40,755 bases of DNA from CAKSXP01 sp964539115 (GTDB lineage Bacteria > Bacillota > Clostridia > Oscillospirales > Oscillospiraceae), in the NCBI GenBank assembly GCA_964539115.1, contig CAZIHY010000006.1, positions 1-40,755 on the forward strand, in the 5' to 3' direction. Each line of letters opens with the position of its first letter. Position 1 is the first letter of the stretch. A program made the position numbers and the translations under genes. The notes below the pieces were generated by a model. That model ran no database searches. It saw only the letters and a list, made by a program, of their open reading frames with translations, and was not told the DNA's origin. Shown here piece after piece: positions 16,035 through 23,970 of the stretch.

Positions 16035-16066
16035 AACAGCATGTACGAAAACTCGTACATGCTGTT
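16035..16066 (-). terminator. Hairpin between valS and spoIIAA
   Basis: A perfect 14-bp stem, AACAGCATGTACGA/TCGTACATGCTGTT, with an AAAC loop. On the minus strand it is followed by TTCCAATTTTAAAG, a weak T-rich tail. Most likely it is the valS terminator. Confidence 0.6.
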
Positions 16067-16073
16067 ATTGTAT

Positions 16074-16101
16074 ATTGTATTAAGCGCGTTGTTTGTCGCA
16101 A
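16074..16101 (-). promoter_or_regulatory. Weak candidate promoter for spoIIA operon
   Basis: On the minus strand TTGCGA (16101-16096) lies 16 nt before TACAAT (16079-16074). It would put the hairpin at 16035-16066 into the leader. I could not find a convincing sigma-H motif, which is the expected control of spoIIA. Confidence 0.25.
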
Positions 16102-16121
16102 TCCGGCGTCGGTTGAGGATT

Positions 16122-18743
16122 TCAGAGATTTGCAAGACTCTCTTTGAGATTTTCGATCAGCGCCTCGAGCTTTGCCTTTTTCTCGCGTTCATTATTGACG
16201 ATATTTTCTGGAGCGCGGCTGACAAAATTCTCGTTTGCGAGCTTTACATTCTGCCCTGCCAGATCCTTTTCCGCCTTGGCAAGCTCTTTTTGTATGCGGG
16301 CACGTTCCTTTTCCAAATCGACAAGCTCAGCCATCGGCATATACATCTTTGCCTCATCCGTTACGACGCACACCATGCCGTCGATGTTTTCGGGTGCGTC
16401 CGTTTGTACCTCGACCTCGCCCGCATAAGCGAGTTTAGACATATATGCTCTGCCACTGTCAAAAATCTCTGGCTTTCCGGTAGCGATTATAAGATGCGGC
16501 CGCTTGTTTGCGGGGACGTTCATCTCCGCACGGCGGGAACGTACAGCCTTTATTGCCTCCATGACGATCTCAAAGGCGGCCTCGTCCTCAGGGAAGGACA
16601 GGCTCTCCTCAAACTTCGGGTAGCTCTGGATCATGAGCGCCTCACCGTCGTGCGGCAACGCCTGCCAAATTTCCTCCGTGATAAACGGCATGAAGGGATG
16701 CAGGATCTTCAGTATCTCTGTCAGGACATAGAGCAAAACCTTCTGAGCGCTGGTTTTCGCGTTTTCATCGTCTCCGTTGAGACGGGGCTTCGTAAGCTCA
16801 ATGTACCAGTCGCAGAAGCTGTCCCAGATGAAGTCATATATCTTACCCGCGGCGATACCAAGCTCGAACTTGTCGATATTCTCGCAGACCTCGCCGGCGA
16901 GGCTGTTGAACTTGGACAAAATCCACCTGTCCTCAAGCTCCAGCTTTTCGGGCAGCTCATTCTTGTCTATGGTCAGGTTCATCATCACAAAGCGTGAAGC
17001 ATTCCATATCTTGTTCGCGAAATTGCGCATCGCCTCACAGCGCTCGGGGAAATACCGCATGTCATTTCCCGGACTGTTGCCGGTTATGATATTAAAGCGC
17101 AACGCATCCGCGCCGTAGGTGTTGATCACCTCGATGGGGTCGACGCCGTTGCCGAGCGATTTGGACATCTTTCGTCCCTGCGCGTCGCGGATGAGGCCGT
17201 GGAACAGTACCGTGGAAAACGGCTCCTTGTCCATATGCTCCATGCCGGAGAAGATCATTCGGGCGACCCAGAAGAAGATGATGTCATAGCCGGTGACAAG
17301 CACGCTCGTCGGGTAGAAATACTCAAGGTCCTCGGTCTTTTCCGGCCAGCCAAGGGTGGAAAACGGCCATAGCGCGGAGGAAAACCAGGTATCCAAAACG
17401 TCGGGATCGCGCTCGATATTCCTGCTGTGGCAGTGCTCGCACTCTACCGCGTCCTCGCGCGACACGGTCACATGCCCGCAGTCCGCGCAGTACCATGCAG
17501 GGATCTGATGACCCCACCAGAGCTGGCGGGAGATGCACCAGTCGTGGGCGTTCTCCATCCAGTTGAAATAGGTTTTGGAAAAGCGCTCGGGCACAAACTT
17601 TATGCGGCCGTCACGCACAACATCCATTGCCTTACCGGCCAAAGGCGGCATTTTGACGAACCACTGCGCGGAGATGATCGGTTCAACGTCCGTGCCGCAG
17701 CGGTAGCATGTGCCGACATTGTGTTGGTGCTCCTCGATCTTTTCAAGCAGGCCCAGTGCCTCCAGATCGGCGATGATAGCCTTACGGGCCTCATAGCGGT
17801 CGAGTCCCTCGTACTTACCGCCAAGCTCGTTGACTCTTCCGTTATCGTCAAGGACGCGGATGCACTCGAGATTGTGGCGCAGACCGACCTCGAAGTCGTT
17901 CGGGTCATGGGCGGGCGTCATCTTGACGCAGCCGGTGCCGAACTCCATATCGACATACTCGTCCGCAACGATGGGTATCTCGCGGTTGACCAGCGGGAGA
18001 ATGCACTTCTTTCCGACGAGGTCTTTGTAGCGCTCATCATTAGGATTGACGGCAACGCCGGAGTCGCCGAGCATCGTCTCAGGACGTGTCGTGGCAACGA
18101 TAACATAGCGGCCTTCCTCGCCGACAATGGGATATTTAAGGTGCCAAAGATGGCCCGGTTTGTCCTTGTACTCGACCTCCGCATCGGACAGAGCGGTCGT
18201 GCAATGGGGGCACCAGTTTATTATCCTGCTGCCCTTATAGATAAGTCCCTTTTCATAGAGGCTGACAAATACCTCGCGAACGGCCTTAGAGCAGCCCTCA
18301 TCCATTGTGAAGCGCTCTCTGTTCCAATCGCAGGAGCAGCCAAGAGTTTTGAGCTGCTCAACGATGCGGTTGCCGTATTTGTTCTTCCACTCCCAGACGC
18401 GATCAAGGAACTTTTCGCGGCCGAGGTCATAGCGTGTCAGCCCTTCCTTGCGGAGTTCCTCCTCGACCTTGATCTGGGTCGCGATACCCGCGTGGTCGGT
18501 ACCAGGTATCCACAGCGCGGCATAGCCCTGCATACGTTTCACGCGGACGAGGACGTCCTGGATCGTCTCGTCAAAGGCGTGTCCGAGATGCAGCTGCCCC
18601 GTGACGTTCGGGGGCGGGATCACTATTGTGAACGGTTCCTTTTCCGGATCGCGGACGCCCTTGAAATAGCCGCCTTCCACCCACATGTCGTATATCTTTT
18701 TCTCGACGGCCTTTGGGTCATAAATTTTTGGAAGTTCTTTCAT
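16122..18743 (-). CDS. valS: Valyl-tRNA synthetase
   Basis: 873-aa class I aminoacyl-tRNA synthetase that charges tRNA-Val. The ATG at 18743 (MKELPKIYDPKAVEKKIY) has AGGAGAGG upstream; the longer open frame before it is the T-box leader. HIGH-type motif PNVTGQLHLGHAF (about 47-59), KMSKS motif GRKMSKSLGNG (about 520-530), CP1 editing domain between them with the TTRPETMLGD signature, and a C-terminal coiled-coil arm (LEKERARIQKELAKAEKDL). Full length and intact. Expression is controlled by the T-box. Confidence 0.97.
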   Translation of the reverse strand: MKELPKIYDPKAVEKKIYDMWVEGGYFKGVRDPEKEPFTIVIPPPNVTGQLHLGHAFDETIQDVLVRVKRMQGYAALWIPGTDHAGIATQIKVEEELRKEGLTRYDLGREKFLDRVWEWKNKYGNRIVEQLKTLGCSCDWNRERFTMDEGCSKAVREVFVSLYEKGLIYKGSRIINWCPHCTTALSDAEVEYKDKPGHLWHLKYPIVGEEGRYVIVATTRPETMLGDSGVAVNPNDERYKDLVGKKCILPLVNREIPIVADEYVDMEFGTGCVKMTPAHDPNDFEVGLRHNLECIRVLDDNGRVNELGGKYEGLDRYEARKAIIADLEALGLLEKIEEHQHNVGTCYRCGTDVEPIISAQWFVKMPPLAGKAMDVVRDGRIKFVPERFSKTYFNWMENAHDWCISRQLWWGHQIPAWYCADCGHVTVSREDAVECEHCHSRNIERDPDVLDTWFSSALWPFSTLGWPEKTEDLEYFYPTSVLVTGYDIIFFWVARMIFSGMEHMDKEPFSTVLFHGLIRDAQGRKMSKSLGNGVDPIEVINTYGADALRFNIITGNSPGNDMRYFPERCEAMRNFANKIWNASRFVMMNLTIDKNELPEKLELEDRWILSKFNSLAGEVCENIDKFELGIAAGKIYDFIWDSFCDWYIELTKPRLNGDDENAKTSAQKVLLYVLTEILKILHPFMPFITEEIWQALPHDGEALMIQSYPKFEESLSFPEDEAAFEIVMEAIKAVRSRRAEMNVPANKRPHLIIATGKPEIFDSGRAYMSKLAYAGEVEVQTDAPENIDGMVCVVTDEAKMYMPMAELVDLEKERARIQKELAKAEKDLAGQNVKLANENFVSRAPENIVNNEREKKAKLEALIENLKESLANL

Positions 18744-18755
18744 ATTTTCCTCTCC

Positions 18756-19007
18756 TAAAAATAAAACGCCCTGAGCATAAAGCTCAGGGCGATAAGAATT
18801 ACCGTGGTACCACCTGAGTTCCGCAAAAGCGGCACTCGCTGCTCTGTAACGGGAGCCTGCCGCGGCGAACTTGGCTCCCTGTGCTTCATCCGCCGGACTC
18901 CGGGGCGACCTTCCGCACCCGCCCCATGAGGACCTCGCACCAAAACGGCCCTCTCTCTTCTTTCGGCAGGGAACGTACTCCTCCCCTTCAAAGTCGATCA
19001 AATATTC
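18756..19007 (-). ncRNA. T-box riboswitch leader of valS
   Basis: Reading the minus strand: a stem I region with AGAGAG and GGTG distal motifs, a candidate valine specifier GUC at 18933-18931, then the T-box sequence AGGTGGTACCACGG (18815-18802). An intrinsic terminator follows: CGCCCTGAGC/GCTCAGGGCG (18767-18791) and then a run of T. Uncharged tRNA-Val is expected to pair with the T-box, block the terminator and raise valS expression. T-box and terminator are certain; the specifier position is an inference. Confidence 0.93.
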
Positions 19008-19013
19008 GCTGAT

Positions 19014-19042
19014 ATTATACAAAGTGCCCGCATTTTTGTCAA
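19014..19042 (-). promoter_or_regulatory. Consensus promoter of valS T-box leader
   Basis: Perfect TTGACA (19042-19037), 17-nt spacer, perfect TATAAT (19019-19014) on the minus strand. Transcription should begin near 19007. Confidence 0.92.
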
Positions 19043-19064
19043 GCGCAAGATCATTGCCTCCGGG

Positions 19065-19093
19065 TTTCAACTGCGTCGATTCTTTGGTATAAT
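19065..19093 (+). promoter_or_regulatory. Promoter of the small membrane protein gene
   Basis: TTTCAA (19065-19070), 17-nt spacer, perfect TATAAT (19088-19093) preceded by TGG (extended -10). It is divergent from the valS promoter 22 nt away. Confidence 0.75.
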
Positions 19094-19126
19094 GAAATTC
19101 ATAAATCAGGATTAGGAGGACCTGCG

Positions 19127-19564
19127 ATGAAAAGCTGGACTGAGGGGCGCATACTTTTTTTGGGGATAGCGCTTGCGATCGCCGTAACAGTGTGCTGCTT
19201 TTTATTAAACTTAGGCGGCGCATGGTATGGCGGCGCGGCAGATTTAAGTGAACTGGCTGTAACGCTGCTGTATGTTATTTTCTGGGTGGTGTTTTCAATT
19301 GTTTCCCCCAAACATACTCCTTTTGTGAAGATAGTCTTTGTCATCAGCCTACTGAGCTTTATATCTTCCATATGCAGTCTGATTTTCAGACTGACACACA
19401 GCGGTTTTATTCTCGCAACTTTGATCAGCGTGTTTGCTTCTGTCCCGTTTTACGGTCTGCGCTTTTTCATGGGATGGACAGGATTGTATGCGTTCGCGAG
19501 CATAGCTTCCGCTGTTTGGCTCACTTATACAAGCCGGAATTTGAGAAATGTACGGAAAAAGTAA
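19127..19564 (+). CDS. Small multi-pass membrane protein, function unknown
   Basis: 145 aa, with TAGGAGG before the ATG. About five hydrophobic segments: residues 8-30 (ILFLGIALAIAVTVCCFLLN), 42-60, 66-88, 94-116 and 118-138. The ends are charged and the C-terminus is basic (RNLRNVRKK), suggesting a cytoplasmic tail. No family recognised. It is a single-gene unit with its own promoter and terminator between valS and the flavoprotein operon. Confidence 0.8.
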   Translation: MKSWTEGRILFLGIALAIAVTVCCFLLNLGGAWYGGAADLSELAVTLLYVIFWVVFSIVSPKHTPFVKIVFVISLLSFISSICSLIFRLTHSGFILATLISVFASVPFYGLRFFMGWTGLYAFASIASAVWLTYTSRNLRNVRKK

Positions 19565-19597
19565 AGGCAAGTAAAATCTCTGTTTTCTGTTTATAGA

Positions 19598-19630
19598 GCA
19601 GTCACATTAAAAAAGGTGACTGCCCTAATT
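19598..19630 (+). terminator. Terminator after the membrane protein gene
   Basis: An 8-bp stem, GCAGTCAC/GTGACTGC (19598-19605 with 19616-19623), has an A-rich 10-nt loop and is followed by CCTAATTTTAA. Confidence 0.7.
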
Positions 19631-19699
19631 TTAATACTTTGCTTCTAATTTACTTTATATCCGCAGGCGCAGTTCTATTTTCCGTCAAATTGGCGCGTT

Positions 19700-21415
19700 T
19701 TATCCATTGAGATATTCCGCGATGTGTATTCCCGCGTTATAGCCGCCGGAGAACGCCCAGGCAAGGTCGTCTGTTATCTGTCGCTTGACGCCGCCCTCGT
19801 TTATAAACCGGCCGGAGGAAAAGTCTCCGCCCGCCCACAGGTTCGGCATAAGATTCTTTCCGTCTGCGGCATATGCCTGCGAGTGCTCGTTTACAAGTAT
19901 GCCGCCGAAAGCTCCGTCCGTCTGGAGGTAGCAAACAACGCCATAGAAGGGACCTTGCTCAAGCGGCATAAGCTCCGACGGCGCCTTGTGGAAATCGTCG
20001 TCGCTTCCGTTTAAGCACATCCTGTTATAAGCCTTTACAGTCTCCTCAAGTCCATCGGGGTCGATGCCGCATATCTCCGCAAGTTCGCGGAGGGTATCCG
20101 CACGGCGAAGGTGCGTGCCCTCAGACGCGGCCTTGTCAATATCCTCACGCCAGCAGTCGGAAAATACGCAGGGACCAGTTATGCACTCGGCCGTGCGCTC
20201 ATCGGCAAGATTCTGTTTTGCGGAAGCCTCCAGAATGTTCTGACTGAAGATATTGAAGCTCACGGCTCCGGGCTGGTACTCCAGCGCCGTGCCGGTCTCA
20301 AACGGATCCACGCGCTCAAGAATGCACTCATCCGTCCAGCGCTTTCCGAGCTTGTTGACCCAGATAACGCGCGGGTCAAAGCTGATGGCGGAGATATTGC
20401 GCTTTTCCATGCACTGCATCCAATCGTAATAGAACGGGCCCATGTTGCGCATTACAAAGCTGTCATAGTCTATGAACGCGCCCGCCTTTTCCGCAAGCGG
20501 AATTCCGTCACCAGTATAGTTCGGGTTAAGGTGCGCGCTGCGTGTGGGGGTGGAATACGCAAATCGCGGGCAGTATTTTTCAAGTATCTCCCTGTTATGT
20601 ATCCAGCTTCCCGGAGCCATATATACAGCCTTGCAGCGGATGCGCAGTTTTCCTCCGCCGTCCTCCGCCATGACCGCTGTTATCTTTCCGTCTTTAGTCT
20701 CAAGATCGACGGCGCGGGTGCTTGTCAAAACTTCACCGCCGCGACTTTCGAGTATCTCAAGGCAGCGCTCCATAACTCTCCTGCCGTGGCTGTCGCTTCC
20801 ATCGTGCACAGGCGAAGCATACATGGGAGTGGGATGTGCGTCTTTTCCATCGACGTGGTAATAACCGACATGATATCGCGACTTCAGCTCGTCAGGCAGC
20901 CCATCGTAATACCAGTCGAAGAACTCGCCGGTATACTTAAAACAGTTGTAAACAAGGTGCGGATCCAGACGCCCGCGGGTATAGTCCATATACTTGTGGA
21001 AGTGTGCTTCCAGGTAATCTCCGCAGTCGTGCTCCTTCTGCCAGCGGCTGCCATAGGTCTTGACCGCGCCGGCATACCAAGCGCCCCCGCCGGGACGTGT
21101 GTTCTTCTCAAGCACGATCACCTTTTCGTCCGTCAGCTCTGATGCTTTTGCCGCGCAGACAAGACCGCTTCCGCCGCCTCCGATAACAACAAGGCCACAT
21201 TCCAACTCAATAAGATCGTGCGGCTCCGGCGGCGCCGGAGGATACGCGGGGTCCCACGGAGCATCGATACGGCATATCTCAGCGCAGGCCCCGCAGGAAA
21301 TGCACTTGCCAGGGTCAATTTGCGGGTGAACGCCATCAAAATAGATCGCCTGCACAGGACACTGGGCCGCGCAGCGCTGGCAGTTCATACAGTTGTCGCG
21401 AATAACGTAAGACAC
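19700..21415 (-). CDS. FAD-dependent fumarate-reductase-type flavoprotein with N-terminal 2[4Fe-4S] ferredoxin domain
   Basis: 571 aa from GTG 21415, with GGGAGG about 7 nt upstream. Residues 1-50 are a bacterial ferredoxin domain: C9/12/15/19 and C38/41/44/48. Residues 75-90 hold the FAD-binding motif VVIGGGGSG, followed by EKNTRPGGGAW. The rest follows the fumarate/succinate dehydrogenase flavoprotein fold, ending with the FAD-contact region NLWAGGDFSSGRFINEGG. Related proteins reduce enoates (fumarate, urocanate, 3-oxosteroids and other acceptors) with electrons from ferredoxin-like partners; here the electron input is fused. No signal peptide, so cytoplasmic. It is the last gene of the rnjA-led operon, 46 nt after the ArsC-like gene. 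Substrate unknown. Confidence 0.87.
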   Translation of the reverse strand: MSYVIRDNCMNCQRCAAQCPVQAIYFDGVHPQIDPGKCISCGACAEICRIDAPWDPAYPPAPPEPHDLIELECGLVVIGGGGSGLVCAAKASELTDEKVIVLEKNTRPGGGAWYAGAVKTYGSRWQKEHDCGDYLEAHFHKYMDYTRGRLDPHLVYNCFKYTGEFFDWYYDGLPDELKSRYHVGYYHVDGKDAHPTPMYASPVHDGSDSHGRRVMERCLEILESRGGEVLTSTRAVDLETKDGKITAVMAEDGGGKLRIRCKAVYMAPGSWIHNREILEKYCPRFAYSTPTRSAHLNPNYTGDGIPLAEKAGAFIDYDSFVMRNMGPFYYDWMQCMEKRNISAISFDPRVIWVNKLGKRWTDECILERVDPFETGTALEYQPGAVSFNIFSQNILEASAKQNLADERTAECITGPCVFSDCWREDIDKAASEGTHLRRADTLRELAEICGIDPDGLEETVKAYNRMCLNGSDDDFHKAPSELMPLEQGPFYGVVCYLQTDGAFGGILVNEHSQAYAADGKNLMPNLWAGGDFSSGRFINEGGVKRQITDDLAWAFSGGYNAGIHIAEYLNG

Positions 21416-21461
21416 AATGTTCCCTCCCCTGTTTATTCAGTTTTTTTATTTCAAAACGGCT

Positions 21462-21794
21462 TTACTCCCAGGTTTTCCAGATGTCAGGACAGTATCCGAC
21501 GGTAGCCTGTTTGCCGTTTCTGACGATTGGTGCGCGCAGCATATCCGGTCGGTCAAACAGCATATCGAATTTGTCCTCCTTATACGCAAGATACTTCCAC
21601 TGAGCATAATCGGGATGTTTTTCATCTGCCAAACCGTCAAGGCCGACCGCCCGCTCAACACTCTCAAGCTCCTTGCGGCTAAGTCCATAGCGTGCCATAT
21701 CAATGCTCTGGAATTTTATACGGCGCTCCTTGAAATACCGCTCGGCCTTTTTGGTATCGAAGCTTTTTGACTTTCCGAATATCTGTATGTTCAA
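21462..21794 (-). CDS. ArsC/Spx-family thioredoxin-fold protein lacking the catalytic cysteine
   Basis: 110 aa with the ArsC/YffB outline: N-terminal strand, a GKSKSFDTKKAERYFKER loop-helix, then LSRKELESVERAVG and a C-terminal APIVRNGKQATVGY segment, where arsenate reductases place the conserved Pro and the Arg-bearing loop. The redox cysteine expected in the loop (as in KxCDTCKK) is Ser12 here, so arsenate or thiol chemistry is unlikely. Its ATG overlaps the dipeptidase stop by 4 nt. The role is unknown; a binding or regulatory function like Spx is possible. Confidence 0.85.
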   Translation of the reverse strand: MNIQIFGKSKSFDTKKAERYFKERRIKFQSIDMARYGLSRKELESVERAVGLDGLADEKHPDYAQWKYLAYKEDKFDMLFDRPDMLRAPIVRNGKQATVGYCPDIWKTWE

Positions 21795-22777
21795 ATCATT
21801 CTCTCCATTATTTCAAGCCAGTTGTTATAGAATATATCCCTCACGAGTTCTTCGCTCCAGTTGCGGCGCAGCATGGCTTCATAAACTTTATCCCAGCTTT
21901 GAACGCCGGACATGCCGCGCGGCAGCTCGTCAATGCCATCCAGATCGCCGCCAAGACAAGTACTTTTCTCGCCGCCAAGCGATAGAAAATGCTCCGCGTG
22001 CTCGACAACGGCTTCGACATCCCTGCCAAGGCCAAGGAAATCCGTGCACAGGTTCAACCCCGCACCTCCGCCGAGCTTCACAAGTGCTCTGAACTGGTCG
22101 TCCGTCAAATTACGCGGATGGCCGCAGAGGGCTTTGGAATTTGAATGTGAGGCGATTATCGGCCTGTTTGCGATCTCACAGCAATCCCAAAAGGCCTGCT
22201 CAGATATGTGAGACATATCAACACCGACGCCCAGCGCCTGTGCAAAACGGACGAATTCCCTTCCTTTTTCCGTCAATCCGGATTTATTGCCGCTCATGGC
22301 TGTACCTGAGAGAGAATTGGGGTAGTTCCATGTTATGTTAACCAATCTCACTCCGCGCTCATAGGCGGCCTTCAGCCTCTGCGTGCTGCATCCAAGCAGC
22401 TCCGCTCCCTCAACGGATATAAGCGCGGCGAGCTTTCCCTGCGCATTGGCGCTTCTGATATCCTCCGCCGAACGGCAGAGCGTGGATATCCCGGAATTCT
22501 CCTCAAGCTCAGACAGGAGCCCATCCAGCGCCTCATTACAGAGGGAGATAAGTACTTCCTCCGGCGCATCATGCATGCTGAAGATATCCTCCGGCGTCAT
22601 ATCCGGCGGCGGGGCCGCGTCACGGGGACGAGTGAAAATGGCAAAAACCTGTGCGGCAGGGGCATATGCGCCGAGGCGCTCAAGATCCAGGTGAAGTCCG
22701 CTTCGAAAAAGCCGCCCGCCCCTTGAAAGCACGGCTGTTATCGTGTCGCAGTGCGCATCGAAATACGGTATCTTCAT
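21791..22777 (-). CDS. Membrane dipeptidase-type (M19) zinc peptidase
   Basis: 328 aa of the renal dipeptidase family. Metal-binding and active-site features visible: HCDT (His9, Asp11), SVEGAELL with the bridging Glu, DMSHISE and ASHSNSKALC with the later histidines, and a C-terminal GGDLDGIDELPRGM segment. There is no signal peptide, so it should act on intracellular dipeptides. Its start overlaps the stop of the aminotransferase-like gene (TAATG) and its stop overlaps the ArsC-like start, so it sits in a tight operon. Peptide turnover feeding the C-S lyase is a possible link. Confidence 0.92.
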   Translation of the reverse strand: MKIPYFDAHCDTITAVLSRGGRLFRSGLHLDLERLGAYAPAAQVFAIFTRPRDAAPPPDMTPEDIFSMHDAPEEVLISLCNEALDGLLSELEENSGISTLCRSAEDIRSANAQGKLAALISVEGAELLGCSTQRLKAAYERGVRLVNITWNYPNSLSGTAMSGNKSGLTEKGREFVRFAQALGVGVDMSHISEQAFWDCCEIANRPIIASHSNSKALCGHPRNLTDDQFRALVKLGGGAGLNLCTDFLGLGRDVEAVVEHAEHFLSLGGEKSTCLGGDLDGIDELPRGMSGVQSWDKVYEAMLRRNWSEELVRDIFYNNWLEIMERMI

Positions 22778-23967
22778 TATTTAAGACCCGACTCGGCAAC
22801 CGCAGTATCCAGCCGTTCGAGCGCCATTTCGAGATATTTTTGCGGGCAGGCCACGTTCACGCGGTGAAACAGCTCATAGCCCTCGCCGAAATCGACTCCG
22901 TGCTGAGACATGAACTTTGCCTTCTTGTGCAGCAGCTCATCGAGGGCTTTTTCGTCCAAGCCAAGACCTGAATAGTCTACCCAGCAAAGATATGTACCCT
23001 CCTGCCTGTTCATCTTCACCATCGGCAGCCGTTCCTCATAGAACGCTTTCAACAGCTTCGCATTGCTCTCCAGAACCGGCAAAAGCTCATTGACCCAATC
23101 ACCCGCGCGCTCATAGGCAACGCGGCAGGCAAGCAGTCCAAAGGCGTTTATATAATGTCCCATACTGAGGCTGATCTCTCCAAACACCGCCTCGCGCATC
23201 TCCGGATTAGATACGATCACATTAGAAATCGTCATTCCCGCTATGTTAAAGGTCTTGCTTGGTGCTGTCAGCGTGACAGTTATATCTGCAAGCTCCGGCG
23301 AAATGCCCGCAAACACTGTGTGCTTGTTTGGAGCATATACAAGGTCAAAATGTATATCGTCCGATATGACCTTGACGCCGTGACGCAGGCACATATCGCC
23401 GACCCGCTCAAGCTCCTCGCGTGTCCACACGCGGCCTGTGGGATTGTGCGGGTTGCACAGGATGAAAACCTTAACCTCCGGAGAGGCGAGCTTTTCCTCC
23501 ATATCGTCAAAATCCATCACCCAGCGGCCGTTCTCGTTTATAAGGTCGGTCCTGACAAGCATCCTGTCGTTTTGCAGAACGGTGCGCGGGAAGGGTCCGT
23601 AGCTCGGGAACGAAACGAGCACGCCGTCGCCCGGCTCTGTCAGGGCACGGACGGCGCAGCCTATCGCAGCTACCAGTCCATAGCTCTGACATACCCAGCC
23701 TTTTTCAACCTCCCAGTCGTGGCGCTTCCGCATCCACCTGTAAAGAGCCTGAAAATAGCCGCTGTCGGCAGATGAATAGCCAAAGGTGCCGTGCTGAGCC
23801 TGATGGGTCATGGCGGCTGCTATCTCCGGCGCGAGAACAAATTTCATTTCCGCAACGCCGAAATCGATCACGTCAGGATGGGCGACTCCATCCTGCTTGA
23901 GTTTTGTCCACATCGGCGCGCCGCTCCCCCACTCGGGGGCCAATGTTATAAAGTCATAGTTATACAT
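22777..23967 (-). CDS. PatB/MalY-type PLP-dependent C-S lyase (cystathionine beta-lyase-like)
   Basis: 396-aa fold-type I PLP enzyme. The PLP lysine is Lys238 in TAPSKTFNIAGM; N172/N175 (CNPHNPTGRVW) and D203-D204 (SDDIHFDL) are the cofactor-contact residues. The MalY/PatB subgroup is recognised by the N-terminal GAPMWTKLKQDG...DVIDFGVAEMKF region. Members cleave cystathionine or other cysteine S-conjugates to pyruvate, ammonia and a thiol; some act as transaminases. GGAGG precedes the ATG, 3 nt after the rnjA stop. It could serve methionine synthesis together with the metY-metA genes elsewhere in the window. Confidence 0.9.
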   Translation of the reverse strand: MYNYDFITLAPEWGSGAPMWTKLKQDGVAHPDVIDFGVAEMKFVLAPEIAAAMTHQAQHGTFGYSSADSGYFQALYRWMRKRHDWEVEKGWVCQSYGLVAAIGCAVRALTEPGDGVLVSFPSYGPFPRTVLQNDRMLVRTDLINENGRWVMDFDDMEEKLASPEVKVFILCNPHNPTGRVWTREELERVGDMCLRHGVKVISDDIHFDLVYAPNKHTVFAGISPELADITVTLTAPSKTFNIAGMTISNVIVSNPEMREAVFGEISLSMGHYINAFGLLACRVAYERAGDWVNELLPVLESNAKLLKAFYEERLPMVKMNRQEGTYLCWVDYSGLGLDEKALDELLHKKAKFMSQHGVDFGEGYELFHRVNVACPQKYLEMALERLDTAVAESGLK

Positions 23968-23970
23968 TGC

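Noticed and set aside
17427..18758. Plus-strand open frame of 443 codons opposite valS
   Set aside because: valS is intact with HIGH and KMSKS motifs; the opposite frame has no support.
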